Positions 1-7,610 of a stretch of 64,000 bases of DNA are shown in pieces; position 1 is the first letter of the stretch; each line of letters opens with the position of its first letter. Source of the stretch: Candidatus Blautia faecipullorum (lineage in GTDB: Bacteria; Bacillota; Clostridia; Lachnospirales; Lachnospiraceae); assembly GCA_019115125.1 (NCBI GenBank), contig DXEG01000004.1:1-64000 (forward strand), in the 5' to 3' direction. The notes under the pieces are model-generated. The model searched no databases, was not told where the DNA came from, and was given only the letters and a program-made list of their open reading frames with translations. The position numbers and the translations under genes are program-made.

Positions 1-1
1 A

Positions 2-124
2 CGGAAAGATACAGGGAGAGAGAAAGCGATTGCTGCACATGGCTGGATATTAGAAACCAGTGTAGAAACAAAGCTATTTCAACAAAAAGATAAATCAAAA
101 AGAAAGTTGCCAACGATTACTTGA
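2..124 (+). CDS. C-terminal 40 residues of an unidentified protein (cut by window start)
   Basis: An open frame enters from the left edge and ends at a TGA at 122-124. I do not recognise the product. The reason to call it coding is a second, diverged copy on the minus strand at about 4967-5080. It keeps the same codon spacing, with D-T near the start of the shared part, W-[IV]-L-E in the middle and F-Q-Q-K near the end, and the differences include synonymous-looking changes. The tail is lysine- and arginine-rich. Its neighbours are transposon remains, so it is probably part of a mobile element. Only the last part is visible, so the function cannot be judged. Confidence 0.35.
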   Translation, partial: RKDTGREKAIAAHGWILETSVETKLFQQKDKSKRKLPTIT

Positions 125-131
125 CAGTAAC
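96..131 (+). repeat. 36-bp inverted repeat, left copy
   Basis: This 36-base stretch recurs in inverse orientation at 4967-5002 with a single mismatch (A for G). It begins CAAAAAGAAAGTTGCC and ends CTTGACAGTAAC. The two copies bracket about 4.8 kb that includes tnpB relics A and B and the four-gene cassette. The similarity continues more weakly outward into the coding fragments at 2-95 and 5003-5080, so the repeat is the best-kept part of a duplicated segment and not a classic short transposon end. Confidence 0.75.
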
Positions 132-266
132 TTTGCCCAATGCCTTTCCAAAAACCATTTGCATTATTGTATCATCTAGTCTATAATATGTCTAAAGGAA
201 TAACCGCCCACAAAGTGGTTGACCCAATAAGGAAACATAGAAAATGCCCCCCTAACTGTGCCAAAG

Positions 267-1171
267 TTATTGAGGGTGGTTTTTTCTATGCTGTGAACTA
301 CCCCGACTTACAGAAGTAGAAGTCGGAGCTTCTTGCTTCAACCACCGCTGCATTGTCCGGTCTCCTTCGAAACCACAATGTTTTATGCAATGTCCACAAG
401 CGTCAGGTTCGGGCAGTCCCTGCCCTACCAAATGGGGGGGGCATGCGGAACACAACATCCGCAGGCCCTCATTTTTGATGTTGACCGCAGCGTTCTGGTC
501 CCGGTCATGCGGCGTATGGCAGCAGGGGCAGGTCCATCTGCGGATCCGGTCGTTGCCCGAGAGCGCTTCGTTGACGTACCTGCAGGCGCTGCACATCTGT
601 GTGGAGGCAAAATCTCTTCTGACCTTGATGAGGATATGCCCTTTCTCCTCCTGCTTGTAAGTGAGCATCTGGATAAACATAGCCCACCCGCAGTCATACA
701 CCGATCTCCGGTACACCCTGTAAGGGCGGTCCTGTATCTTTTGGGAGATATGCTCCTCCTGCACGCACACGACGTCGTACCGCTTGGCTATCGCGGCGGA
801 CCCCTTGTGCAGGAAATATTTTCCGTCACAGAGACCGGAACCGTTTCAAACTCAAACAGGACCGAAGCATAATACTTCCCATCCGCATCCTGGGAGACTG
901 TCGCGGATTTCACCTTCCATTCTGGATCCAGCTTCCAGGGGATGACTGCTTTGACAACACCGGCTTTCGGAAGACGGATCCCACAGTCATAGACCGCTAC
1001 AGTTCCCTTCTGGTTATTGGTAGTATAGGACCTACGGCTGCGTTTTGCGGACTTGAACACCGGGAACCGGCAGTGCCTGCTTCTAAAACAGTTCCGGAAC
1101 GCCCGCTGCAGATTCATCTGCACATTGGCAAGGGCCAGGGAATCCACTTCCTTCAGGTACAGGTATATCAA
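267..1171 (-). pseudogene. tnpB: tnpB relic A (IS200/IS605-type RNA-guided nuclease), broken
   Basis: Two frames encode successive parts of a TnpB. The first, 1171-788, is the central beta-rich part, ending in the stretch that precedes the RuvC-I block. The second, from about 830 down to 267, runs from the FLHK segment through a CSAC...CPCC zinc ribbon to DRDQNAAVNI, the RuvC-III aspartate region. The RuvC-I aspartate block between them is missing and the frame changes, so the protein cannot be an active nuclease. The N-terminal third is also absent: the gene stops abruptly at 1171, 15 bases from the end of the AT-rich cassette. The frame runs on through the element's 3' tail, which is shared with relic B. 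Confidence 0.85.
294..326 (-). other. IS200/IS605-type right-end hairpin next to tnpB relic A
   Basis: On the minus strand, downstream of the tnpB coding part, CCGACTT (303-309) and AAGTCGG (320-326) form a 7-bp stem with a 10-nt loop, next to GTGAACTAC. IS200/IS605 elements carry subterminal hairpins of this kind that the Y1 transposase recognises. A degenerate version with the same flank is present at 4040-4060 by relic B. No tnpA is visible. Confidence 0.45.
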
Positions 1172-1185
1172 ATATAGTCTCGCTA

Positions 1186-1761
1186 TTAAAACGTCAATTT
1201 CTGATTTATATCTTTATACCATTCATCGGAAGACAAAAGAGTTTTTATTTCTCCTATTTGTTTTACAAAATTCTCAAAATATTCTATACTATCAAATGGT
1301 CTTTTTATTTCTAAAGAATATAGTCTTATCTCTAATTCCTTCTCCTTTAATTGATGAATGATATGTTGAAGATAGGAATTTTCTTCGATATGTGTAATAT
1401 CGTCTTTTTGATTTTCATAAAAATCAGAAATTTCATTTGTTATTGTCCGAATAATTTCTGTAATTCCATCCTTGACTGCTCTATGAAGATGCTCCATTAT
1501 AGAATTATTTTGTTCTATCAAAGTAACAATATTATCACTCTCATAGGCAAGTTTATAATGAAATAGTGCATCTCTGTAATTTGTCACTGGTGGAAAATAT
1601 TCTTTTCCTCTTAATTTATTATTAATTTTCCTGATCATATGAATCTGCTCTCTATACTGCTCTAGAATAATAATTGTTTCTTCTGCCCATTGTTTTTTTA
1701 ATTCAATAAAGGTGTTTTCATCGACTTTGACATTTTCTAGTATGCTCTCATATGCACTCAT
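1186..1761 (-). CDS. 191-aa helical protein with HEPN-like RxxxxH motif; last gene of the AT-rich cassette
   Basis: I do not recognise the family. The protein is almost wholly helix-forming, rich in E, I, K, N and Y, with no signal peptide or membrane segment. Residues 63-68 read R-D-A-L-F-H, preceded by NY and followed by YKLAYES. This fits the RX4-6H active-site signature of HEPN ribonucleases, which are common effectors in toxin-antitoxin and abortive-infection systems. The motif is short, so the HEPN assignment is an inference. The start ATG lies two bases after the TAA of the 82-aa gene, with GAGGAAGGA upstream, so the two are probably translationally coupled. The base composition matches the rest of the cassette and is far more AT-rich than the chromosomal genes from 8940 on. 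Confidence 0.72.
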   Translation of the reverse strand: MSAYESILENVKVDENTFIELKKQWAEETIIILEQYREQIHMIRKINNKLRGKEYFPPVTNYRDALFHYKLAYESDNIVTLIEQNNSIMEHLHRAVKDGITEIIRTITNEISDFYENQKDDITHIEENSYLQHIIHQLKEKELEIRLYSLEIKRPFDSIEYFENFVKQIGEIKTLLSSDEWYKDINQKLTF

Positions 1762-1763
1762 AA

Positions 1764-2012
1764 TTATCCTTCCTCATCTAATATTTCAATAATTTCCTTT
1801 GAGGTCATACAGCCTTTATGTATTGAAATTTCGGAAGGTGTACTAAATGGTACCAATCCTCCTGTTGAACTATCATAGGACGCTTTGTTACTCTTTACTT
1901 CCATTGCCCGTTGATTCTTAAACCCTTGTAATGTAATAGGTTTTTCCCTAAAAGTATTCATCAATTTTAACATTAAATCTGTTGATTTTTTACTGGATTC
2001 TACAGTTATCAT
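1764..2012 (-). CDS. 82-aa small protein of the AT-rich cassette, unknown
   Basis: A short open frame with a near-perfect ribosome site (AGGAGG, about six bases before the ATG), sitting between two other genes of the same operon with gaps of 13 and 2 bases. The N-terminal half is basic and helical. The middle is a glycine/serine/proline stretch (SSTGGLVPFSTP), and the C-terminus is acidic and helical (SKEIIEILDEEG). No domain is recognised. Its size and position before a possible HEPN toxin would suit an antitoxin or adaptor, but that is only a positional inference. It has no Cys pairs or catalytic motif. Confidence 0.68.
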   Translation of the reverse strand: MITVESSKKSTDLMLKLMNTFREKPITLQGFKNQRAMEVKSNKASYDSSTGGLVPFSTPSEISIHKGCMTSKEIIEILDEEG

Positions 2013-2025
2013 TTTAACCTCCTAA

Positions 2026-2529
2026 TTATTTTTTCATAATCATTTTATATATAGTTTCTTCATATTCCCTTAATTTCTTCACAGCACATAGAAAAAAATC
2101 AACAGATGCTTTCTTATCATCAAGATCTTGTTCTAAAGTCTCAGTAAATTGTTTTGTTAATATCATTCTATCATTTATTTCATTAGCATAATTTTGACTT
2201 AACGAAGCCAGATCTAAACTTTTCTTTTTTTTATCCAATAAATATTTTTTGTCAATAACATTAGAATAATAAGACATAAATCTGTATATAATTAATTCAA
2301 TAGCTGCATTGTCTGCTCTATTTTTCAAATTTGAAATTTTTTTATATGTTATATTATCTGATAAATCATCTTCTAACAAATACCTTGAAACGCCATCAAA
2401 TTTATTCAATAAATCTGAATAAAAATATGCTTGATTGACATAATCATAATTTTCTAGAAATATGCTACACATTACATCCATGGTAAAACACTCTTTTATA
2501 TATAAATATAGTTTTTCCGATTTTTCCAT
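2026..2529 (-). CDS. 167-aa helical protein of the AT-rich cassette, unknown
   Basis: Second gene of the cassette. The start ATG is 20 bases downstream of the MBL gene's stop, with a weak GAAAGAAG upstream. The sequence is predicted all-helical, with many tyrosines near the N-terminus (YLYIKE, YDYVNQAYFYSD), a KKKKS patch in the middle and a charged amphipathic C-terminus typical of coiled coils. There is no signal peptide or transmembrane segment. I find no match to a family I know. It may form a complex with its neighbours; nothing in the sequence shows an enzymatic activity. Confidence 0.7.
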   Translation of the reverse strand: MEKSEKLYLYIKECFTMDVMCSIFLENYDYVNQAYFYSDLLNKFDGVSRYLLEDDLSDNITYKKISNLKNRADNAAIELIIYRFMSYYSNVIDKKYLLDKKKKSLDLASLSQNYANEINDRMILTKQFTETLEQDLDDKKASVDFFLCAVKKLREYEETIYKMIMKK

Positions 2530-2549
2530 AAAAGTACTTCTTTCATATT

Positions 2550-4004
2550 TTATTTTTTTATTTCACATCTATTACATATATATATTAATTTTCTACCTTC
2601 GGTATTCTGGACTGCAATATTATCTCTATGCACAAATCCACCACATTTAGAACATCGTATATTATCATTCTCTAAATCAATACAGAGTTCTGTATCACCT
2701 GCTATAATATATATATCTTTTTTACACGACAAACTATCTATTTTTAAATATTGGGCTATTTCTTGACGGATATCCCCCTTTCCACCCCAAAATTCAGACA
2801 ATATAAAATATGTCGGATAAATCTCATTGTGACAAATCAAGTCACAGCATCCATGATAACCTAAATGATTATACTTATACCCTTTTTTACATAAATCAGC
2901 CTTTTCAATTTCACTTAAGTTTGCAATCAAATAATCAACTTCAGACATATGAACTGGCAATTCAGGAAAATATTTTGTATCCGATGTAAATCCAATCTTT
3001 TTACAAGTATCACCATTTTTCAAATCTAAAACAATACCATAAGATACCCCTTGGTTAATATGTATTGTTTTAAAATATTGAATTTCTATAGAATCACTAT
3101 ACTTTATATGCTGCTTTTCCTTTTGTGAAATAATAGTATCAAACTGTGTTACATCGCATTTATTTTCTTCAAAATTCTTACGATGTTCTTCATATGTACT
3201 ATGATCTACATAAAATCTAATAGATCGAGATACCTGATCTTTTTCCCATGTATTGAGTTTTATATTTGAATATTGCAAAGCACTCTCACATTGATACTTT
3301 ATATCCAGAATAACTTTCAAATCCGAATTATGATCAATGTGGTTATGTGTTACAATTACTATATCTATATCTAGAACAGATAAATTTGCCTTATGCAAAT
3401 TTTGTACAAAATTCAAACCTGGATCAATCACAATTCCCTTATTTTTCCATCGAATAAAAAAGCCGCCCCCAACATTTTCATTTTGTTCCACACCTTGATA
3501 CATTAAAGGCGTTGAGGAACTCCATTCTTTCAAAACTTTAATATAAGAAATTTCCGAATCAATCAAATTATCTTTTCTATCAAAATATCTTTTTATATAT
3601 TGTTCAGCTATAGTTAAATTACCATTAGCATGATCTAATAATTTTCTCTTTATAGTTTCTTTATGATTAATTAATAATTTATTCTGATCCTCAGTCCTAA
3701 GAAAACGAACTAGGTTATTTTTCTTTTTTAGCCAAAGTTTTTTATTAACCTCATCTTTATTTTCCTCATATATTTTAGTAATAAACTGACAGAACATAAG
3801 ATTTTTTTCTAAGTAAAATGCCTTCTCCATTAAATTAATTGCTTCTGAAACTTTACCTTCTTCGTATAATCTAATCCCTCTAAGAAAATAGTACCAATTC
3901 TCATCAAAAAATTTTGCTCTCTTCAATAATTCATTTAAAAGTTTCGTCTTTTCATTTAAAGAAAGACTTTCTCTTCTCTTTAGTTCCTTTTCATAAAAAT
4001 CCAT
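2550..4004 (-). CDS. 484-aa TPR-like + metallo-beta-lactamase-fold + zinc-ribbon protein; first gene of the cassette
   Basis: Numbered from the ATG at 4004, the N-terminal 150 residues are helical with a TPR-like repeat (WYYFLRGIRLYEEGKVSEAI). The centre is an MBL-fold hydrolase: H-N-H-I-D-H at 220-225, H315, GFTSDT with D342, and NHLGYH with H380/H384. This is the metal-ligand order of RNase Z/PhnP-like MBL enzymes, and all ligands appear intact. The C-terminus is a zinc ribbon with C451-x2-C454 and C477-x2-C480. The substrate could be nucleic acid or a small phosphodiester. The protein leads a four-gene operon framed by transposon relics. An in-frame ATG at 4016 overlaps a TATAAT and has no ribosome site, so I prefer 4004, preceded by GGGGA. 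I do not know this architecture as a named system. Confidence 0.75.
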   Translation of the reverse strand: MDFYEKELKRRESLSLNEKTKLLNELLKRAKFFDENWYYFLRGIRLYEEGKVSEAINLMEKAFYLEKNLMFCQFITKIYEENKDEVNKKLWLKKKNNLVRFLRTEDQNKLLINHKETIKRKLLDHANGNLTIAEQYIKRYFDRKDNLIDSEISYIKVLKEWSSSTPLMYQGVEQNENVGGGFFIRWKNKGIVIDPGLNFVQNLHKANLSVLDIDIVIVTHNHIDHNSDLKVILDIKYQCESALQYSNIKLNTWEKDQVSRSIRFYVDHSTYEEHRKNFEENKCDVTQFDTIISQKEKQHIKYSDSIEIQYFKTIHINQGVSYGIVLDLKNGDTCKKIGFTSDTKYFPELPVHMSEVDYLIANLSEIEKADLCKKGYKYNHLGYHGCCDLICHNEIYPTYFILSEFWGGKGDIRQEIAQYLKIDSLSCKKDIYIIAGDTELCIDLENDNIRCSKCGGFVHRDNIAVQNTEGRKLIYICNRCEIKK

Positions 4005-4014
4005 TTTAATCCCC

Positions 4015-4020
4015 ATTATA
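4015..4020 (-). promoter_or_regulatory. -10 box in front of the four-gene cassette
   Basis: TATAAT on the minus strand lies 10 bases before the preferred ATG at 4004, and the next 30 bases upstream are already the right end of tnpB relic B. No good -35 is visible at 16-18 bases spacing (TCACCA at best). A start here would give an almost leaderless mRNA. The promoter may use an extended contact or an unseen activator. Confidence 0.35.
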
Positions 4021-4040
4021 CAAAATTATTACCGCCCTGG

Positions 4041-4157
4041 TGAACTACACCGACTTATAGAAGTTGAGGCTTCTTGCTTCAACCACCGCTGCATTGCTCG
4101 GTCTCCTACAAAACCGCAATGTTTTACGCAATGTCCACAAGCGTCAGGTTCGGGCTG
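4041..4157 (-). repeat. Shared 3' tail of tnpB elements (direct repeat with 294-415)
   Basis: The stretch 4077-4157 matches 333-415 in the same orientation at roughly 85-90% by eye, including CAACCACCGCTGCATTG and CAATGTCCACAAGCGTCAGG. In relic B it lies after the stop codon, so its conservation is not explained by protein coding. The 3' tail of tnpB elements usually gives the omega RNA and the right end. The two copies sit directly on both sides of the four-gene cassette. Confidence 0.7.
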
Positions 4158-4181
4158 CTCCATCCCTACAATCCATTTCCA

Positions 4182-4830
4182 TTAAGCTGTTTTCAGTATC
4201 TGCAGCCCTTCTTTTATAATATTCCGTGCCACGTTGAGGTCACGGTCTGTTGTACATCCGCACGGACATGTATCGACCCGTTCAGACAATTTCAGCTTGT
4301 GTATCCTCCCACACTGGTTGCAGATCCGCGAAGAAGGAAACCATTTGTCAACTTTGATGAAATGTTTGCCCCCGTAGGCCAGTTTATACGCCAGCATGTG
4401 CAGGACTTCCCATAGCTGTATTCATCGTCGATTTCCCATTTCCAAACTCTTTGTTTGACATGGACCGCATATTCACATATTACATTGTATCGCTTGGCTA
4501 TCTCGGCCGATGTCTTATGCAGATAATCCGCCCTTTGGTTGACTATGTGATTATGGATCATCTTACCTACCTTGCGGTAATTACTTGACTTTTCCTCTCC
4601 CTTACGGGTCTCCTCTTCCTAGAAAGCCGCCTTTGTCCCCAGGCAAGTTTACGCTGCGATTCCCGATAGTCTAATGATATCCGCCGTGACCCCGCCTGTG
4701 GAAATGAGACAGTAACTCTGCGACCAGAACATCCCGCGTCACAAGACTTGCCGTATCTGCGGGAGCTCTTTTTTGTTGAGACGGCTACTTGATGATTCAT
4801 ACGCATTGATGATAAAGTCTCGTTTCTCAA
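4182..4830 (-). pseudogene. tnpB: tnpB relic B, frameshifted
   Basis: At least three minus-strand frames must be joined to read the gene. They run from ESQRKLAWGQRRLSRKR (about 4680-4630), the usual RRLSRK segment of TnpB, through NQRADYLHKTSAEIAKRYNV (about 4560-4480), to the terminal part from 4397 with KWFPSSRICNQCG, a CPCG second zinc half, and DRDLNVARNIIKEG before the stop at 4182. The N-terminal domain is absent. The zinc ribbon and RuvC-III aspartate are kept, but the frameshifts make it inactive. It is a different subfamily member from relics A and C. Confidence 0.8.
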
Positions 4831-4966
4831 AAATCCAACTCACAATTAGCAAACTCATGCTTCACCGTTATCCAAATCTTTGTAAAATATTCTACCATTT
4901 CATTTCATATTTTTCAATCTTTTTCTACTTGAGTTTCCGCAGCGTTTCCGCAGTCCTTCCGCAGTT

Positions 4967-5080
4967 GTTACTGTCAAGTAATCGTCGGCAACTTTCTTTT
5001 TGTTGAAACATCACCTTATCTGTTTGGTCTTCTAATACCCAGCTATATACAGTAGCCGTTTCCTTTCTCCGTGTATCAAT
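4967..5080 (-). repeat. Inverted-repeat right copy plus diverged coding fragment
   Basis: Positions 4967-5002 are the inverse of 96-131 (35 of 36 bases). Going on to 5080, the minus strand keeps reading-frame similarity to the fragment at 2-124: D-T, then W-V-L-E, then F-Q-Q-K with identical spacing. The copy reads on past the place where the left copy stops, so it has shifted or decayed there. It directly follows tnpB relic C in the direction of that gene. Confidence 0.6.
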
Positions 5081-5119
5081 TCTAATCTTTTGGCATACTG
5101 GCTTACATTTATATTGCGA

Positions 5120-6060
5120 TCAGGCTGCTTGATCCCCACGGTTCTTTGCGATAGCCGCAGATTTCCCTGTTTCGATCCGCTTACGTGCAGACATCCCGGT
5201 GAACAGTTTTTCATACATCCGCTTCCTGTAACAGTGTTCCCTCCGGTTGAGTTTCCTCGCTGCAGACGGCACGCGGCGTTTCCCTGAAGGCTCCCTGCCA
5301 GATTTTACTCCGCAGATCTCATTCCTGATGATCCGCTCAACCGTCCCTGTCAGATAGGAAAGATCTCCAGTGTCCTGGAATGCGTCCGGGTATTCTTTCC
5401 TGACAATATTCAGAGCCCCGTTGATATCCGCATTGATAAGGCGTCCGTCTTTCGACCAGTACATTCCCCGATTGACACGCTTCCCGGAGAATACGGATGT
5501 CTCAGTCCCCTTTCCATGATCCGGGATGGGATCCATATCAAGGAAGGAGGCTTTTGAAGTATAACTCTCTTCCCGGAGGATGGATGGGCTTCCATATCCT
5601 GCAACAACTTCCTTCAAGATCCTGACCGCCCGCATATGGGGGATGGAAATGAAGTTCTGGTTGTTCTGTTTCCCCATATCTGTTTCCTGTTTGATCTCCT
5701 TGTTGTGCCCGATGACGATCACATCCACACGGGCTGCCTTGCATTTCCGGGACAGAAAGGCGGGCTGTTTTGTAGAAATAGTCACGCAATACAGCCTCCC
5801 GTTTCCAGGGGATGGCATCCAGGCGCCGGCTCTGCTTCGCAGAATGGGAAGAGCCTTGCCCCGCTGTCAGGCAGGACAGCATCCTTGCCCGTTCTTTATT
5901 GAACTGCCGATTCATGGATTTCAGCTGCCTGCCGCCGATCAATAATGGTGTTTCCCCATAGTTACCAGCGCAGGCAAAAAGATTGTCCACGCCGGTATCA
6001 ATCCCGAGGATGCGGGAGGGGTGTTCCGGGACAGACAGTTCCGGACCTTTTCCGCTTATT
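5120..6060 (-). pseudogene. tnpB: tnpB relic C (larger IS605 OrfB type), one frameshift, N-terminus lost
   Basis: The minus strand from about 6040 reads SRILGIDTGVDNLFACAG, the RuvC-I block with its aspartate, and continues to about 5790. The frame then shifts and carries on as VIGHNKEIKQETDMGKQNN, ESYTSKASFLD and GLINADINGALNIVRK-like text (here GRLINADINGALNIVRK). This is the TnpB branch that lacks a four-cysteine ribbon and has SYTSKAS. The residues ahead of RuvC-I are gone; the preceding bases are the end of the intron maturase. With the frameshift and truncation it is not functional. Confidence 0.82.
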
Positions 6061-6072
6061 GTATTTGCGGTA

Positions 6073-6437
6073 TTAAGAATGAATCAGTTTATGACATTCG
6101 GGGCATACCACAAGGGTTTTCCTTCTCCTTTTGCGCATAAGGAGTACCCACTCCGCATTGCCTTCCAAGTCCTTGAGTTTCTTTACCTGGTGGATTTCGA
6201 GATTTCTACAGTCCTTTCCGCACAGTTCACAGGTATGCCTTTCCACACGCTGCTTTAGGGTATTGGTTTTCGTGTACTTACACCGGCAGTCATACTGCCT
6301 GTGTTTGCATATATGTTCTTATATGCTAGCCAGTAGAACTCTGGATTGTACAGATTCCGATATAATCTCTGAAACCTGTAAGATTCATTCTTTGATTTTT
6401 CCGTCAAACTTTTTAATACCTCAGTTGGATTTCTCAT
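6073..6437 (-). pseudogene. ltrA: Group II intron maturase (LtrA type), reduced to its two ends
   Basis: The frame begins at ATG 6437 with the typical maturase start (MRNPTEVL, then RLYRNLYNPEFY) and runs to GSMTAGV near 6265. Normally the reverse-transcriptase core follows; here the sequence jumps straight to the C-terminal HNH endonuclease tail: HTCELCGKDCRN, EIHQVKKLKDLEG, RRRKTLVVCPECHKLIHS, ending at TAA 6073-6075. More than 400 residues (all RT motifs including YADD, and domain X) are deleted and the halves are out of frame. The host intron's 5' RNA is intact just upstream, while its domains V/VI are missing after the stop, replaced by tnpB relic C. Confidence 0.85.
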
Positions 6438-7027
6438 GCCTCACGCACACTCCTTTCGTTTTGGTATCAATAATAAGCTGCTCCCCTTCGCCATGTGAAC
6501 GTCATTAACGTCTCGGACTACTATGGGAGCTGTGTGACCATGCCCGTTACCGGGTTTAGGTCATCCCCAGTTAGTATTTATAGAATTAGCGTTTCGTGTT
6601 GTCGGCACCGACTTTCGCCATTTACCCGCTGTCTTGCGGTTGTCCTTCCATGAGTATCGCTTGCTTCCATAACTGCGAAATGAAACCAACATGGAATGGC
6701 ATACGTTTCAATCCTTTTCGTATGCGGAGTACGGATCCCCCCACTCTGGCTATCGTTCAGGCAGTTTAGCTTTATACCTCATACACGAATTTTTATTCTT
6801 GAATTTTCAGGCGCATAGGATTAACGCCTTATGGTTCAGGCTCTCGTCTGTTGACAAAAGCGACAACATGCTACACTCCCCTTCGGGTTTCCCCTCTCGG
6901 ATAAGTTGTAGAATAATAGGCTGTGATTTTCCATCACTTGATACTTTTACCTACTGCTTGCTAAAGGCAGTATTCCATAAATACCACGCCGCCGAATTTA
7001 TAATGCGCTGGCGGCTTCTGGGCGCAC
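6438..7027 (-). mobile_element. 5' half of a group II intron (domains I-IV)
   Basis: The minus strand begins GTGCGCC at 7027, the consensus 5' end of bacterial group II introns, directly after the TGC codon of the coupling-protein exon. Recognisable pieces follow, such as AACTGGGGATGACCTAAAC, GTAGTCCGAGA and GAAGGGGAGCAGC, shared with ltrB-like intron domain I-IV RNA, and then the maturase start at 6437. Domains V and VI are missing, so it cannot splice alone. No gene other than the intron lies in this 590-base stretch. Confidence 0.75.
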
Positions 7028-7163
7028 GCAGTTGCCTATGATCGTCTCATAGTCATCCTTATACAGCATTTTGATCTGAGCGATTGACTGCAGCACAATG
7101 GTTGTTGAAATATTGTATTTACGGCAGGTAGAGATTTTCTGTGGAAATTCCGGTATTTTTCCA
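7028..7163 (-). pseudogene. virD4: VirD4/TraG coupling-protein exon trapped between two intron pieces
   Basis: About 45 codons read FGKIPEFPQKISTCRKY, then NISTTIVLQSIAQIKMLY and DDYETIIGNC. This is the conserved ATPase-core stretch of type IV secretion coupling proteins of Firmicute integrative conjugative elements (Walker B side). The exon is cut on the left by the 3' end of one intron (CTATCGCTAT) and on the right by the GTGCG start of another. No other conjugation gene remains, so it is a relic of a lost ICE. Confidence 0.75.
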
Positions 7164-7610
7164 AATAGCGATAGGTAAGCCTCTGGTACTCCCCCTCGGG
7201 CTTTTCCCCCGCTCCACACCGTGCATGATAGTTTCCCATCACACGGCGTTCCACCGACTAAGATTCTTTCGTACCCTTATGAGCCTCGGTCACCCTCCCG
7301 GGGTCCCCCATCCATGGTCTTAGGCATGAAAGAGAATCTTAGTATCGGCTTGAGGCTATCCCTCCACCGCTTGTTATCACGGCTTCACAGGTACTGTGCC
7401 TCTGCTCTCACAGCCACTAATGCACTTATTGTAGAAAGGATCATTAGGTCCCCTTCCTTTTCGATGCAACTACGGTTCTTTGCCGCTGATACAGTCAGCT
7501 CCCGTATTGGCTGCTTTCCACGTTCCGCATAACTTAGGATTGTTGCCACTTAGGTCGTTCCTTTAGCCCTGCAAGCATTATCTTCGAGATCCCTCAAGAT
7601 ACCTGCGTCC
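7164..7610 (-). mobile_element. 3' part of a second group II intron with domain V/VI
   Basis: On the minus strand at about 7250-7216 a domain V hairpin is visible: GCCGTGTGATGG, a GAAA tetraloop, then CTATCATGCACGGT. A domain VI-like tail follows, ending CTTACCTATCGCTAT at the exon junction. Upstream, ACTAAGATTC and GAATCTTAGT pair around a short domain IV with no maturase frame. No GTGCG 5' end is seen; upstream the text runs into the broken phoH gene. So it is truncated or chimeric at its 5' side. No protein gene lies in this stretch. Confidence 0.65.

Noticed and set aside
333..872. Plus-strand open frame of 179 codons over tnpB relic A
   Set aside because: It is the reverse reading of the zinc-ribbon part of TnpB, has no ribosome site, and the minus strand has clear family motifs.
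2550..4004. Class B beta-lactamase (antibiotic resistance)
   Set aside because: It shares only the MBL fold. The ligand order, TPR-like front and zinc ribbon and the lack of a signal peptide do not fit a secreted beta-lactamase.
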